Shown here: in pieces, positions 55,910 to 64,000 of the stretch
How positions within the stretch are numbered: position 1 is the first letter of the stretch
How the letters are laid out: every line of letters starts with the position of its first letter
DNA from: Saccharopolyspora rosea
Lineage (GTDB): Bacteria > Actinomycetota > Actinomycetes > Mycobacteriales > Pseudonocardiaceae
Length of the DNA: 64,000 nucleotides
Direction: 5' to 3'
NCBI RefSeq assembly: GCF_025643595.1
Contig: NZ_CP102826.1
Coordinates: forward strand, 3,348,001 to 3,412,000
Program-made: the position numbers and the translations under genes
Notes under the pieces: generated by a model
What the model saw: the letters and a program-made list of their open reading frames with translations, nothing else
What the model was told of the DNA's origin: nothing
The model's database searches: none

Positions 55910-56938
55910 TCAGCGCCGCGGCGCGGCAGTGGATTCCCGCACGACCAGCCGCGGGCGGAACACGCGGCTGAACCCCGCCGGACCGCGGTCCGCGACGTCG
56001 GGGTCGAGCATGCGGAGCAGTTCGTCGACCGCCGCGGCGGCCATGTCGTGGATCGGTTGCGCCAGGGTGGTCAGGGCGGGCTGGCAGTAGGACGCCAGCG
56101 GGATGTCGTCGAACCCCACCACCGACAGGTCCTCGGGCACGGCCAGACCGCGCCGGCGGGCCTGCCGCACCGCGCCCAGGGCCATCACGTCCGACGAGCA
56201 CAGCACGGCGGTCGGTCGCGCGGTGTCGAGCAGTTCGGCCGCGGCCCGCTCACCGCCTTGCGCGCCGAACGGCGCGTGCGCGACGAGAGCCGGTTCCGGC
56301 TCGATGCCCGCCTCCTCCAGCGCGGCGGCCCAACCGGCGCGCTTGAGCCGGGACGGCAGCGCCCTCGCCGGACCGCTGACGAACCCGATCCGCCGGTGGC
56401 CGAGTTCCACCAGGTGGTGCGCGGCCAGGTAGCCCGCGAGGTGTTCGTCCACGGTGATGTCCGGGACGTCCAGCGAGGGCGCGCCGCCGTTGACGAAGAC
56501 CAGGCGGGCTCCCCCGGCGCGCAGCTGCTCGTAGTAGTCGCGGGTCGCGCGCTCGTCGCTGTCGGGATTGGCGATCTCGGGCGACACGAAGATCATTCCC
56601 TCGACGCCGCGGGCGCCGAGCATCCGGACGTGGTCCCGCTCGGTCATCGCCGCGCGGGTGTTGCACAGCAGCGAGGCGTACCCGGCATTCGAGGCCCGCA
56701 CCTCCAGGGCTTCGGCGAACGCCGGGAAGACCGGGTTGGACAGCTCCGGCACCAGCAGGCCGAGGACACCGGTGCGCCGCAGCGCCCCGACGCCGCGCGC
56801 GGTGTGCGGCATCCGGTTGACCACTTCGAGGACGCGCTGCCGGGTCTCCTCCTTGATGCCGGCGCGCCGGTTGAGCACGCGGCTGACCGTGGACGGGCTC
56901 ACGCTCGCCGCCCGCGCGATGTCGGCCAGATCCGCCAC
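55910..56938 (-). CDS. LacI-family regulator of the alpha-glucoside locus
   Basis: A 342-residue LacI repressor: N-terminal HTH with hinge helix (LADIARAASVSPSTVSRVLN, then TRQRVLEVVNRM) and a periplasmic-binding-like sugar domain. GTG start at 56938 with GGAGGAG. It is divergent from the ABC sugar genes and co-directional with aglA. Symmetric sites in the 56939-57121 gap are its probable targets, with an alpha-glucoside as inducer. Confidence 0.9.
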   Translation of the reverse strand: MADLADIARAASVSPSTVSRVLNRRAGIKEETRQRVLEVVNRMPHTARGVGALRRTGVLGLLVPELSNPVFPAFAEALEVRASNAGYASLLCNTRAAMTERDHVRMLGARGVEGMIFVSPEIANPDSDERATRDYYEQLRAGGARLVFVNGGAPSLDVPDITVDEHLAGYLAAHHLVELGHRRIGFVSGPARALPSRLKRAGWAAALEEAGIEPEPALVAHAPFGAQGGERAAAELLDTARPTAVLCSSDVMALGAVRQARRRGLAVPEDLSVVGFDDIPLASYCQPALTTLAQPIHDMAAAAVDELLRMLDPDVADRGPAGFSRVFRPRLVVRESTAAPRR

Positions 56939-56996
56939 CCGTCACTCCTCCCGACCGGACCGGACACCCCGATCTTGCCGAGGACGGAAAGTCTTT

Positions 56997-57008
56997 GCAA
57001 GCACTTGC
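56997..57008. promoter_or_regulatory. Candidate LacI operator
   Basis: GCAAGCACTTGC: inverted GCAAG/CTTGC around CA, within CTTTGCAAGCACTTGCTC. The TTTGCAA element recurs right before the binding-protein ribosome site (about 57104-57111). This resembles TTGCAA-containing sites of actinomycete maltose repressors. Confidence 0.6.
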
Positions 57009-57028
57009 TCGGGATGAACTCGCAGAAT

Positions 57029-57042
57029 GCGGAAATTTCCGC
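57029..57042. promoter_or_regulatory. Perfect 14-bp palindrome in the sugar-operon promoter region
   Basis: GCGGAAATTTCCGC is fully self-complementary, 80 bases before the binding-protein start and 90 before the LacI start. It could be a site for a second regulator (for example global carbon or nitrogen control), or a promoter hairpin. Confidence 0.5.
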
Positions 57043-57121
57043 CGAATTCTTGACGTCGGCGGCACCCGGGTATGCAATTCGATGTCCATCTTCCGCAAGG
57101 TTTTGCAAAGGAGGTCCCGGC

Positions 57122-58336
57122 ATGAGACCCACGGTCACCGCCGCCCTGGGCCTGGTGGCGGCGCTGCTCGCCGGCTGCGGTCCCGGCCCGGCTGACCCGA
57201 ACGAGGTCGTGTACTGGGACACCAGCGGTCCGGCGGAAAGCGCCGCGTTCCGGGACATCGCGCAGGAGTGCGGCCGCACCGGCGGCTACCGGGTGCGCGT
57301 CGAAGCGGTCGCCTTCGACCAGGCGCTCAACGACTTCAAGACCGCCGCCCAGGGCGGCCAGGGCGCGGACGTGCTGCGCGCCGACGTCGGCTGGGTCGCC
57401 CAGCTGGCCCGCGCCGGGGTGATCCGGGACCTGTCGGGCACCCCGGCCGCCGACACCTCCGATTTCCTGCCCGCCGCACTGGAATCGACCCGCTACGCGG
57501 GCCGCACCTACGCCGTCCCGCAGGTCATCGACACGCTGGCCCTGTTCTACGACCGGCGGTGGCTCGCCGCGGCCGGGGTGCGACCGCCGGGCACGTGGGA
57601 CGAGCTGGAGGCGGTGGCACCGCGCCTGGGCGGCGACCGGGCGCTCTTCCTCAACAACGACGCGTACTACGCCCTGCCGTTCCTCTACACCGACGGCGGT
57701 GACCTGGTGGACACCAGAACCCGCACCATCACCGTGAATTCGCCGCGCAGCGTGCGCGGTGTCCGCAAGGCCAGGGAACTTCTCGACGCCCGTGCCGCGC
57801 GCACCGCCCTGGACCAGCCGAACTCCTACGCCACCATGAAGGCGGCCTTCACCTCCGGCGAAGTGGCGATGGTCGTCGACGGACCGTGGGCCGTGCCGGA
57901 GTTCGGCCGCTCCCGCAGGTTCGCCGACCCGGCGAACCTGGGCGTGGCCCCGGTGCCCGGTCCGGCTCCGGTCGGCGGGCACGACTACGTGATCCGGCAG
58001 GGCAGCCGTGCGACCGCGGCGGCGACCAAGTTCGTCGAGTGCATGAGCGGCACCCGCAACCAGGCGCGGATCGCCGCGCGGATCGGCCTGCTGCCGACCC
58101 GCGACTCCGCCTACGACGCGCCGGAGGTGGCCCGCCAGCCGGTCGTGGCGGCGTTCCGGCCGCTGGTGGTCCGGGCCCACGACCGGCCGTGGATCCCGGA
58201 GAGCGAGGAACTGCTCGACCCGCTGCGCACCACCTACGCCGACATCCTCGCGGGGCACCAGGACACCCGGGCCGCGCTCGACGCGCTGGCCGAGACGTAC
58301 CAGGAGCAGGTCCTGCCGAACTACGCGCGGCGCTAG
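57122..58336 (+). CDS. Extracellular sugar-binding lipoprotein of an ABC transporter
   Basis: A 404-residue family 1 solute-binding protein. The signal peptide ends in a lipobox (LLAGC) with Cys19 as lipid anchor. The mature part shows the usual DVLRADVGWVAQLA, YAVPQVIDTLALFYD and GPWAVPEFG blocks. With the two permeases that follow and GH13 next door, the ligand is probably maltose, trehalose or another alpha-glucoside. ATG at 57122 with AAAGGAGG. Confidence 0.92.
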   Translation: MRPTVTAALGLVAALLAGCGPGPADPNEVVYWDTSGPAESAAFRDIAQECGRTGGYRVRVEAVAFDQALNDFKTAAQGGQGADVLRADVGWVAQLARAGVIRDLSGTPAADTSDFLPAALESTRYAGRTYAVPQVIDTLALFYDRRWLAAAGVRPPGTWDELEAVAPRLGGDRALFLNNDAYYALPFLYTDGGDLVDTRTRTITVNSPRSVRGVRKARELLDARAARTALDQPNSYATMKAAFTSGEVAMVVDGPWAVPEFGRSRRFADPANLGVAPVPGPAPVGGHDYVIRQGSRATAAATKFVECMSGTRNQARIAARIGLLPTRDSAYDAPEVARQPVVAAFRPLVVRAHDRPWIPESEELLDPLRTTYADILAGHQDTRAALDALAETYQEQVLPNYARR

Positions 58337-58438
58337 CAGGCGTTCCGCGAGCAGCGGAGCCGCTTCCTCCCCCGCTGAGCGGTCTCGCAGCTCGCACCGC
58401 CGCGCAACGCACTCACCACACGTCTTCCGGGAGACCCC
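58337..58438. repeat. Dispersed repeat family, copy F, inside the sugar ABC operon
   Basis: Bases 58340-58415 (GCAGCGGAGCCGCTTCCTCC, then CCGCTGAGCGGTCTCGCAGC) match the inner segment of copy D. It separates the binding-protein gene from the permease genes, where a hairpin could lower permease expression or protect the upstream mRNA 3' end. Confidence 0.7.
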
Positions 58439-59365
58439 ATGCGACTGCGCGATTCCCCCTTGGTGCGGCACCGGTTCGCCGTGGCGATGGTGCTGCCGGT
58501 GGTCGGGGTGCTGGCCGTGCTGGTCGTCCTGCCCCTCGTGCAGGGCGTGTACTTCAGCCTGACCGACGTCGACGACTCGTCGATCGCCAACCCGGTGCTC
58601 GGCCGCCCGGCGACCTACCACTTCGTCGGGCCCGCCAACTACGCGCACGTGCTCTCCGGTTCCCCGGCGTACGGGTCGTTCTGGGCGACGCTGGGGCGCA
58701 CGGCGATCTGGACCGCCGCCTGCGTCTGCTGCCACTACGCCATCGGCCTGGCGCTGGCGATGCTGCTGAACCGGCACGTGCGGGGCCGCGGCCTGTACCG
58801 GGTGCTGCTGGTCCTGCCGTGGGCGGTGCCGGTGTTCATCAGCGCGTTCGCCTGGAAGTACCTGCTCAACGCCGGCTACGGGCCGGTGAACGCGTTGCTG
58901 GCGGCGCTGGGCCTGCCCGGGCAGGTGTGGTTGGGGCAGTCCGACCTGGCGCTGTTGTCGGTGATCGCGGTCAACGTCTGGCTCGGGGTGCCGTTCATGA
59001 TGGTGGCGCTGCTGGGCGGTTTGCAGGCCATCCCCCGGGATCTGCACGAAGCGGCCGAAGTGGACGGTGCGTCGCCGTGGCAGCGCTTCGTGCACGTCAC
59101 GCTGCCCGGTCTGCGGCCGGTCTCGGCGACCGTGGTGCTGCTCGGGGTGATCTGGACGTTCAACATGTTCCCGGTGATCTACCTGGTCACCGGCGACAAC
59201 CCGCACACCCGGATCCTGGTGACCTACGCCTTCGAGCGGTTCTTCTCCGGAGCGACGCGCGACTACGCGCTCGCCTCGACCTACGGCGTGCTGATCCTGT
59301 CCGTGCTGCTCGTGTTCGCCGCGCTGCACCGCGCCGCGACGAGCCGCCGGGGAGAGGAGTGGTGA
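58439..59365 (+). CDS. Sugar ABC transporter permease (MalF-type)
   Basis: A 308-residue inner membrane permease with about six helices. The cytoplasmic EAA loop, which docks the ATPase, reads EAAEVDGASPWQRFVHVTLP. ATG at 58439 with GGGAG upstream. Confidence 0.92.
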   Translation: MRLRDSPLVRHRFAVAMVLPVVGVLAVLVVLPLVQGVYFSLTDVDDSSIANPVLGRPATYHFVGPANYAHVLSGSPAYGSFWATLGRTAIWTAACVCCHYAIGLALAMLLNRHVRGRGLYRVLLVLPWAVPVFISAFAWKYLLNAGYGPVNALLAALGLPGQVWLGQSDLALLSVIAVNVWLGVPFMMVALLGGLQAIPRDLHEAAEVDGASPWQRFVHVTLPGLRPVSATVVLLGVIWTFNMFPVIYLVTGDNPHTRILVTYAFERFFSGATRDYALASTYGVLILSVLLVFAALHRAATSRRGEEW

Positions 59366-59366
59366 G

Positions 59367-60263
59367 GTGACGATCGAAACGACGTCGTTGCGCGCGGCCC
59401 CGGCCGCCGCGCGGGAGGTCCGGCCCCGGCGCAGATCGGTGCTGGCCAGCGCGGGTCTGCACGGCGCGCTCGGGACCGCTTCGCTGATCGCGGTGTTCCC
59501 GGTCTGCTGGGTGCTGGTCGTGTCGTTCAAACCCGACGCGGAGGCCGTCGAGGCGACACCGGCGCTGTTCCGCGACGCCACCGCGGACAACTACCGGGAC
59601 GTGCTGTCCGGTTCCCACGGCTCGTTCCTGACCTGGTTCGGCAACTCGGTGCTCATCGCCGCGCTGACCACCGGGCTCGGGGTGCTGCTGTCGGCCACCG
59701 CCGCCTACGCGGTCAGCCGGTTCCGGTTCCCGGGGCACCGCTGGTTGCTGCTGTCGCTGCTCGTGGTGCAGATGTTCCCGTTCGCGGTGCTCATCGTCCC
59801 GCTGTACGACATCCTGCTCGCCCTGGGGTTGCAGGGCAGCGCCCTCGGGCTGGTGCTGGTGTACTGCAGCACCGCGATCCCGTTCTGCACCCACATGCTC
59901 AAGGGGTACTTCGACGCGATCCCCGCGGACATCGACGAGGCCGGACGCGTGGACGGGCTGTCGCCGTTCGGCGTGTTCTGGCGGCTCGTGCTGCCGCTGG
60001 CCCGGCCGGGGCTGGCGGTGACGGCGTTCTACTCGTTCATCGTGGCGTGGAGCGAGGTGGCGTTCGCCTCGGCGTTCCTGTCCGGCGACGACCGGTCCAA
60101 GACGCTGGCCGTGGGCATGCAGCTGTTCGTGCAGCAGAACCGCGCGGAATGGGGCCACCTGGCTGCCGCGTCGGTGCTCGTGGCGGTCCCCGCGGCCGCG
60201 GTGTTCTACCTGGTGCAGCGCTTCCTGGTCGGCGGGTTGACCGCGGGTTCGGTGCGGCAGTGA
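59367..60263 (+). CDS. Sugar ABC transporter permease (MalG-type)
   Basis: A 298-residue partner permease with about six helices and the EAA loop DEAGRVDGLSPFGVFWRLV. GTG at 59367, one base after the previous stop. No ATPase gene follows; a shared MsiK-like ATPase elsewhere in the genome is the usual solution in actinomycetes. Confidence 0.92.
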   Translation: MTIETTSLRAAPAAAREVRPRRRSVLASAGLHGALGTASLIAVFPVCWVLVVSFKPDAEAVEATPALFRDATADNYRDVLSGSHGSFLTWFGNSVLIAALTTGLGVLLSATAAYAVSRFRFPGHRWLLLSLLVVQMFPFAVLIVPLYDILLALGLQGSALGLVLVYCSTAIPFCTHMLKGYFDAIPADIDEAGRVDGLSPFGVFWRLVLPLARPGLAVTAFYSFIVAWSEVAFASAFLSGDDRSKTLAVGMQLFVQQNRAEWGHLAAASVLVAVPAAAVFYLVQRFLVGGLTAGSVRQ

Positions 60264-60293
60264 CCGTCCATCGTGGACAACCACCGAACGCCG

Positions 60294-61193
60294 TCACCGC
60301 CCCGGGACGATGCGGGTGAGGTCGTGGCCCACCACGATGCGCCCGCCGAAACGCGCTCGTACCCGGCGTTCCCAGTCGTCGTCGCGGACGGCGCGCGGAT
60401 CCGGGGGCCCGATGTGGCTCAGGGCGACGCAGGACGCACCCGAGGCCGCGGCCACCTGGCCGACCTCGCCCGGCGAGGTGTGCGAGGACGCCAGGAAGTC
60501 CAGCAGTTCCGCGGAGTAGCCGAGGGCGCGGTAGTGGGCCGGGTCCATGACCTCGTGCACCAGGACGTCGGCGTCGGCGGCGAGGGTGGCGACGACGTCG
60601 CTGCGAGCCGTGTCGCCGGACAGGGCCACCACGCCGTGCTCGGTCTCGATGCGGAACCCGAGCGCCAGGTGCAGCGGCGGGTGCGGCACCGCCGCCGCGA
60701 GCACGCGGACGCGGTCGTCCTCGAAGACCACCGCCGGTTCGGTTCCGGCCGTGACGTCGACCGCGTCGGCGAGCCGGGCCGGGTGGGTGCGCGGGCTGGT
60801 GCGCAGGCGCACGCCGATGTCCTGGCCGAAGGCCCGCAGGCCGTGGTGGACGAGACCCGCCGTGCCGGGCGCCTGGTCGCGCGGGTCCGGCCCCGGGCCG
60901 AGGACGCGGACCGGCTGGTCCACGCCCCGGTTGGCCGGCCCCCAGCCGAGCAGGAACAGGTTGAGCAGGTCGGCGACGTGGTCGGAGTGCAGGTGCGTCA
61001 CGAACACCGCGCGCAGGTCCCGCAGCGCGAGCCCGGCCTGCGCGTACCGGCGCAACGCTGCGTGCCCCGCGTCGACGAGGTACACCCGCTCCCCGACCAC
61101 CACCGCGGTCGCCACACCGTGCCTGCCCGGCGCCGGGTGCGGACCGGCCGCGGTGCCCAGCAGCACCACCCGCAACGGGTCGCTCGCGTTCAC
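60294..61193 (-). CDS. Metallo-beta-lactamase-fold hydrolase
   Basis: A 299-residue MBL-fold protein with the metal motif THLHSDH (His67, His69, Asp71, His72), and later GDTARSD and SHIGP metal-site blocks. It resembles the RNase Z/arylsulfatase-like group. GTG at 61193 overlaps the MFS stop (GTGA), and GGAGGAG lies inside the MFS end. Last gene of the leftward end-of-window operon. Probably cleaves an ester or lactone in the same pathway; substrate unknown. Confidence 0.88.
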   Translation of the reverse strand: MNASDPLRVVLLGTAAGPHPAPGRHGVATAVVVGERVYLVDAGHAALRRYAQAGLALRDLRAVFVTHLHSDHVADLLNLFLLGWGPANRGVDQPVRVLGPGPDPRDQAPGTAGLVHHGLRAFGQDIGVRLRTSPRTHPARLADAVDVTAGTEPAVVFEDDRVRVLAAAVPHPPLHLALGFRIETEHGVVALSGDTARSDVVATLAADADVLVHEVMDPAHYRALGYSAELLDFLASSHTSPGEVGQVAAASGASCVALSHIGPPDPRAVRDDDWERRVRARFGGRIVVGHDLTRIVPGR

Positions 61194-62566
61194 GGCGACA
61201 GCTCCTCCAGGGTGCGGCCCTTGGTCTCCTCGGCGAACAGGGCGGTGACGACCGTGCCGACGAGCGTGATCCCGCCCAGTGCCAGGAAGACCGCCGACAG
61301 GTCGCCGGTCGCCGCGTGCAGGGCGCCGACCAGGACCGGGCCGGTGATCAGGCCGAGGCGGTTGAGGACGCCGCCCATGCTGCAACCCAGCGCGCGGCTG
61401 CGGGTCGGGTACAGCTCGGGCGTGTACAGGTAGAGGCTGATGTTGACGGCGAAGTTGAACAGCGCCGCCAACGCCGACCACACCGCCAGTTGCGGGGCCG
61501 AGGTCGCGCCGAGCGCGGCCAGGACGAACATCGGAGCGGTGGTGGCGGCGAGCCCGACGGCGAGCACGACGCGGCGGCCGAACCTGTCCACTGTGAACGC
61601 CGCGAGCACGCATCCGACGAGTCCGGCGACCGATGCCGCGGTGCTGTACCACAGCGACGCGGACGTCGACATCCCGTAGGTCCGGGTGTAGAGCGTCGGC
61701 AGCCACGACGTGATGCCGTAGTTGGCGAGGTAGCCGACGAACCACAGCGTCCACAGCACCGCCGTGCGGCGGCGGTACCGGCCGGTGAACAGGTCGCCGA
61801 GGGTGCTGGTCCGGCCGCCGGTGACCGGTCGCGCCGGGGCGGGCTCCGGCAGGTCGCGTCCGGTCGAGCGGCGGACCTCGGTCTCGATGCGCTCCAGCGT
61901 CCGCACGGCGTCGGCGGTGCGGCCGCACGCGGCCAGCCAGCGCGGGGACTCCGGCACGCGGCGCTGCACGAGGACCGCGACCACGCCGGGGACCGCGGCG
62001 AGCGCGAACAGCGCGCGCCAGCCCCAGTGCGGGATGATCCACGCCGACGCCAGCGCGCCGACCGCCAGGCCCGCCGGGAAGACCACCTCGTAGACCAGCA
62101 CGAAGCGGCCGCGCCGCCGCGCTCCGCTGAGTTCGCTGATGTAGGACGCGGCGGTCGGCACCTCGCCGCCGATGGCCAGGCCCTGCACGAACCGCAGGAC
62201 GAGGAACGGGGCGAGCGAGGTGCACAGCGCCATCCCGACGCTGCCGAGCGCGGTGACCGCCACGCACACCGCGATCACCCGGACCCGGCCGATCCGGTCG
62301 GCGAGCCGTCCGGAGATCAGCGCGCCGAGCAGCATGCCGACGGATCCGGTGGTCAGGGCGCTGGTCGCGCCCGCCGAGGTCAGGCCCCACTCGCGGGTGA
62401 TCTCCGGCAGCGTGTAGGCGATGAGCAGCTGGTCGAACGCTTCGAAGAAGGTCACCACGCCGATGACCAGTCGCACCGTGACGTGCCACCGGGACAGCGG
62501 CAACCGTTCGAGCCGTGCGGCGATGTCCTGGCGCGCGGCCAGGTCGGGTGGGGCTGCTTCGGTCAT
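61190..62566 (-). CDS. MFS transporter, 12-TM organic-acid/aromatic-acid type
   Basis: A 458-residue symporter-type MFS protein. TM1 carries the acidic FFEAFDQLLIAY segment, motif A is GRLADRIGRVRV, and the central RFVQGLAIGGEVPTAASYISE block is typical of MHS and sialate/aromatic-acid symporters. ATG at 62566 with GGAAGGAGG. In an operon with a ThDP enzyme and two hydrolases it likely imports their substrate. Confidence 0.9.
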   Translation of the reverse strand: MTEAAPPDLAARQDIAARLERLPLSRWHVTVRLVIGVVTFFEAFDQLLIAYTLPEITREWGLTSAGATSALTTGSVGMLLGALISGRLADRIGRVRVIAVCVAVTALGSVGMALCTSLAPFLVLRFVQGLAIGGEVPTAASYISELSGARRRGRFVLVYEVVFPAGLAVGALASAWIIPHWGWRALFALAAVPGVVAVLVQRRVPESPRWLAACGRTADAVRTLERIETEVRRSTGRDLPEPAPARPVTGGRTSTLGDLFTGRYRRRTAVLWTLWFVGYLANYGITSWLPTLYTRTYGMSTSASLWYSTAASVAGLVGCVLAAFTVDRFGRRVVLAVGLAATTAPMFVLAALGATSAPQLAVWSALAALFNFAVNISLYLYTPELYPTRSRALGCSMGGVLNRLGLITGPVLVGALHAATGDLSAVFLALGGITLVGTVVTALFAEETKGRTLEELSP

Positions 62567-62649
62567 GCGCCCCTCCTTCCGGGACGTGCCACGCCCCCGG
62601 GCATGGCAGCGGAATTGCCGGGTGGTGCGGCGGCCGCGACCGCCGCGGG

Positions 62650-63285
62650 TCAGTTCACGCGGGCGTCGATGAAGCGCACGGCTTCGTCCCACCAGCCGAG
62701 TTCGCGCGGCACGACGGCGTCGCCGGTGACGGCCAGCAGCGGGTCGCCGGCGTCGGCCAGCCCGAGCCACGGGGTGCGCAGCCGCGCCAGGGCCTGCGGC
62801 AGGGACGGCGCGCCGGGCCACGGGGCGGCGTCGACGCCGAGCGGGCGGTGCGCCACGGCGGCGGCGAGCCGGTGTTCGGCGGCGGCCCAGGTCGCCAGGT
62901 GGCCGCCCATGCCGACGCCGAGCACGGCGGTGGCCGACGGCGGCACGCCGACGCGCTCGCGCAGGTGGTCGAGGGCGCCGCCGATGTCGGCGGCGAGGTC
63001 GTCGGCGGTCAGCCGGGACATCGCGGTGCGGCCCTGGTCCGGGCGGAACTCCCGGCCGCCGCACTCGTAGTACAGGTACGGCGCGGCGGTGACGTAGCCG
63101 CAGCGGGCGAGAGCTCGGCAGCAGTCCTCGATCTCCCCGGTCAGCCCGGGGACGTCGTGCAGGACGACCGCCGCCGCGCGCGCAACCCCGTGCGGGAACC
63201 GGACGAACAGCGGTGCGGCGGTGCGCAGCACGCGGCGTCGGCGGTTGGCGGGTCCGTGTGCGTGGTGGTGTCCGGTGGTCGACAT
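62650..63285 (-). CDS. Dienelactone-hydrolase-like protein lacking the nucleophile
   Basis: A 211-residue DLH-family alpha/beta protein (VVLHDVPGLTGEIEDCCRALA and AAPYLYYE blocks are characteristic). The nucleophile elbow, normally GxCxGG, reads GVGMGG, so position 125 is Gly instead of Cys. The usual partner Glu near the start of the fold is Asp44. It may be a non-catalytic relative or use another residue. ATG at 63285 with GAGGAG 10 bases upstream. Confidence 0.82.
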   Translation of the reverse strand: MSTTGHHHAHGPANRRRRVLRTAAPLFVRFPHGVARAAAVVLHDVPGLTGEIEDCCRALARCGYVTAAPYLYYECGGREFRPDQGRTAMSRLTADDLAADIGGALDHLRERVGVPPSATAVLGVGMGGHLATWAAAEHRLAAAVAHRPLGVDAAPWPGAPSLPQALARLRTPWLGLADAGDPLLAVTGDAVVPRELGWWDEAVRFIDARVN

Positions 63286-63297
63286 CGCAGCCGCTCC

Positions 63298-64000
63298 TCA
63301 GTTCGGCACGTGCACGGGCGGGACGAACGGCACCGGCGCGGGTTCCAGCGCGGTGACGTCGACTTCCACCAGGTACGGACCGTGGTGGTCGACGGCCTTG
63401 GCGAAGGTCTCGGCGAACGCGTCCGCCCGGTTGACCAGCGCGTGCGGCAGGTCCAGGGCGTGCGCCAGGCGGCCGAAGTCCGGGGTGAACAGGTCGACGC
63501 CGCTGCGCCTGCCGACGTGCCGGTCCTGCATGTTGCGCAGCACGCCGTAGCCGCCGTCGTTGAACACCACGAGCACCAGCCACGGCTGTTCCTGGGCGAG
63601 GGTGGCGAGTTCGCCCAGGTGCACGGCGAGCCCGCCGTCGCCGACGAGCACCGCGGTGGGGGCCTCGGGTCTCGCGCACGCCGCGCCGATGCCGGTGGCC
63701 AGCCCCTGGCCGATGCCGCCGCCGACCGGGAACAGGTTCGTGGCCGGGTCGTGGATGTCCAGCAGCCGGTTCCCCCACTGGCTGGAGGGGATGGTCACGT
63801 CGCGGGCGATCACCGACTCCGGCGGCAGCGTGCCGCGCAGCGCGTCGCAGATCCGCGCGTACGGCCCGATCGCCGCGCGCAGCTGCTCGCGCGCCCCGTG
63901 CCGGGCGCGGGTGACCGCCGCGCGCCAGTCCGGTTCCGCGCCGGCGCCGTCGAGCAGGCCGCCGAGCCGGCGCAGCACCTCGGCGGCGGGGCCGGTGATC
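63298..64000 (-). CDS. ThDP-dependent decarboxylase/synthase, C-terminal part (cut by window end)
   Basis: The visible 233 codons hold the ThDP-binding C-terminal domain: GGGIGQGLATGIGAA, then GDGGLAVHLGELATL to VFNDGGYG, the GDG...N magnesium-ThDP motif. The frame continues off the right edge, so the N-terminal domains are not visible. The sequence resembles benzoylformate decarboxylase and acetolactate-synthase-like catabolic enzymes. It is the upstream member of the leftward operon with the DLH-like, MFS and MBL genes. Confidence 0.85.
   Translation of the reverse strand, partial: ITGPAAEVLRRLGGLLDGAGAEPDWRAAVTRARHGAREQLRAAIGPYARICDALRGTLPPESVIARDVTIPSSQWGNRLLDIHDPATNLFPVGGGIGQGLATGIGAACARPEAPTAVLVGDGGLAVHLGELATLAQEQPWLVLVVFNDGGYGVLRNMQDRHVGRRSGVDLFTPDFGRLAHALDLPHALVNRADAFAETFAKAVDHHGPYLVEVDVTALEPAPVPFVPPVHVPN

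Overview
The window is 64 kb of very GC-rich DNA with dense genes, many GTG starts, ATGA/GTGA stop-start overlaps and strong GGAGG ribosome binding sites. This is an actinomycete chromosome. The gene families and a recurring TCCACNGTGGA palindrome make me think of the Pseudonocardiaceae (Saccharopolyspora-like), but that placement is inference. I see no rRNA, tRNA, CRISPR array, insertion sequence, prophage or plasmid module.

Most of the window is catabolism of aromatic and organic acids, in self-contained operons each with its own regulator. (1) 1-5088 is the phenylacetate pathway: paaA (cut by the window edge) and paaZ leftward, paaI-paaK-TetR (paaR-like) rightward, with two PaaR-type operator candidates between. 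(2) 5089-15000 is mixed: a standalone phytoene synthase, an intracellular subtilisin, an SDR, a universal stress protein, a GAF-ANTAR protein, an IclR regulator divergent from a cytochrome P450, and a drug-type MFS pump. (3) 15005-18081 is a non-oxidative hydroxyarylate decarboxylase operon (vdcB-C-D plus a coupled ABM-like gene) divergent from a MarR gene across a perfect 16-bp palindrome. (4) 19389-25521 is the protocatechuate half of the beta-ketoadipate pathway, pcaI-J-F-B-D-C plus an IclR gene, without the dioxygenase genes pcaGH. (5) 25540-29454 is L-lactate utilisation: a FadR-type regulator divergent from lutA-B-C, with paired TGGTCCGACCA-type operators and a three-unit tandem repeat between.

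(6) 29598-39284 carries an exporter-type ABC half-transporter, a MarR/extradiol dioxygenase pair, a PHP-domain protein, an amidase, an HtrA-like protease, an MFS pump and a degenerate TerC-like membrane protein. (7) 39485-46521 is a poorly understood acyl-CoA module: a GntR regulator, an acyl-CoA-dehydrogenase-fold protein, a ThDP-dependent lyase/decarboxylase of the oxalyl-CoA decarboxylase and 2-hydroxyacyl-CoA lyase superfamily, a formyl-CoA:oxalate CoA-transferase homologue and an NDP-forming acyl-CoA synthetase. Matching GCATACNGTATG palindromes lie at both promoters. (8) 46529-54207 holds a sulfite-oxidase-like protein, a STAS protein, a DMT-type membrane protein, a secreted amidase and an 1,100-residue fusion of a molybdopterin oxidoreductase with its own flavin/2Fe-2S reductase. 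(9) 54321-60263 is an alpha-glucoside locus (GH13 enzyme, LacI regulator, binding lipoprotein, two permeases, no ATPase). (10) 60294-64000 is a leftward operon with a ThDP enzyme (cut by the window end), a dienelactone-hydrolase-like protein that has lost its nucleophile, an MFS transporter and a metallo-beta-lactamase-fold hydrolase.

A family of related short palindromic repeats built around GTCTTCGAACTCGTTG sits in at least six gene junctions between 33 and 58 kb. It is the main non-genic structure I can see.
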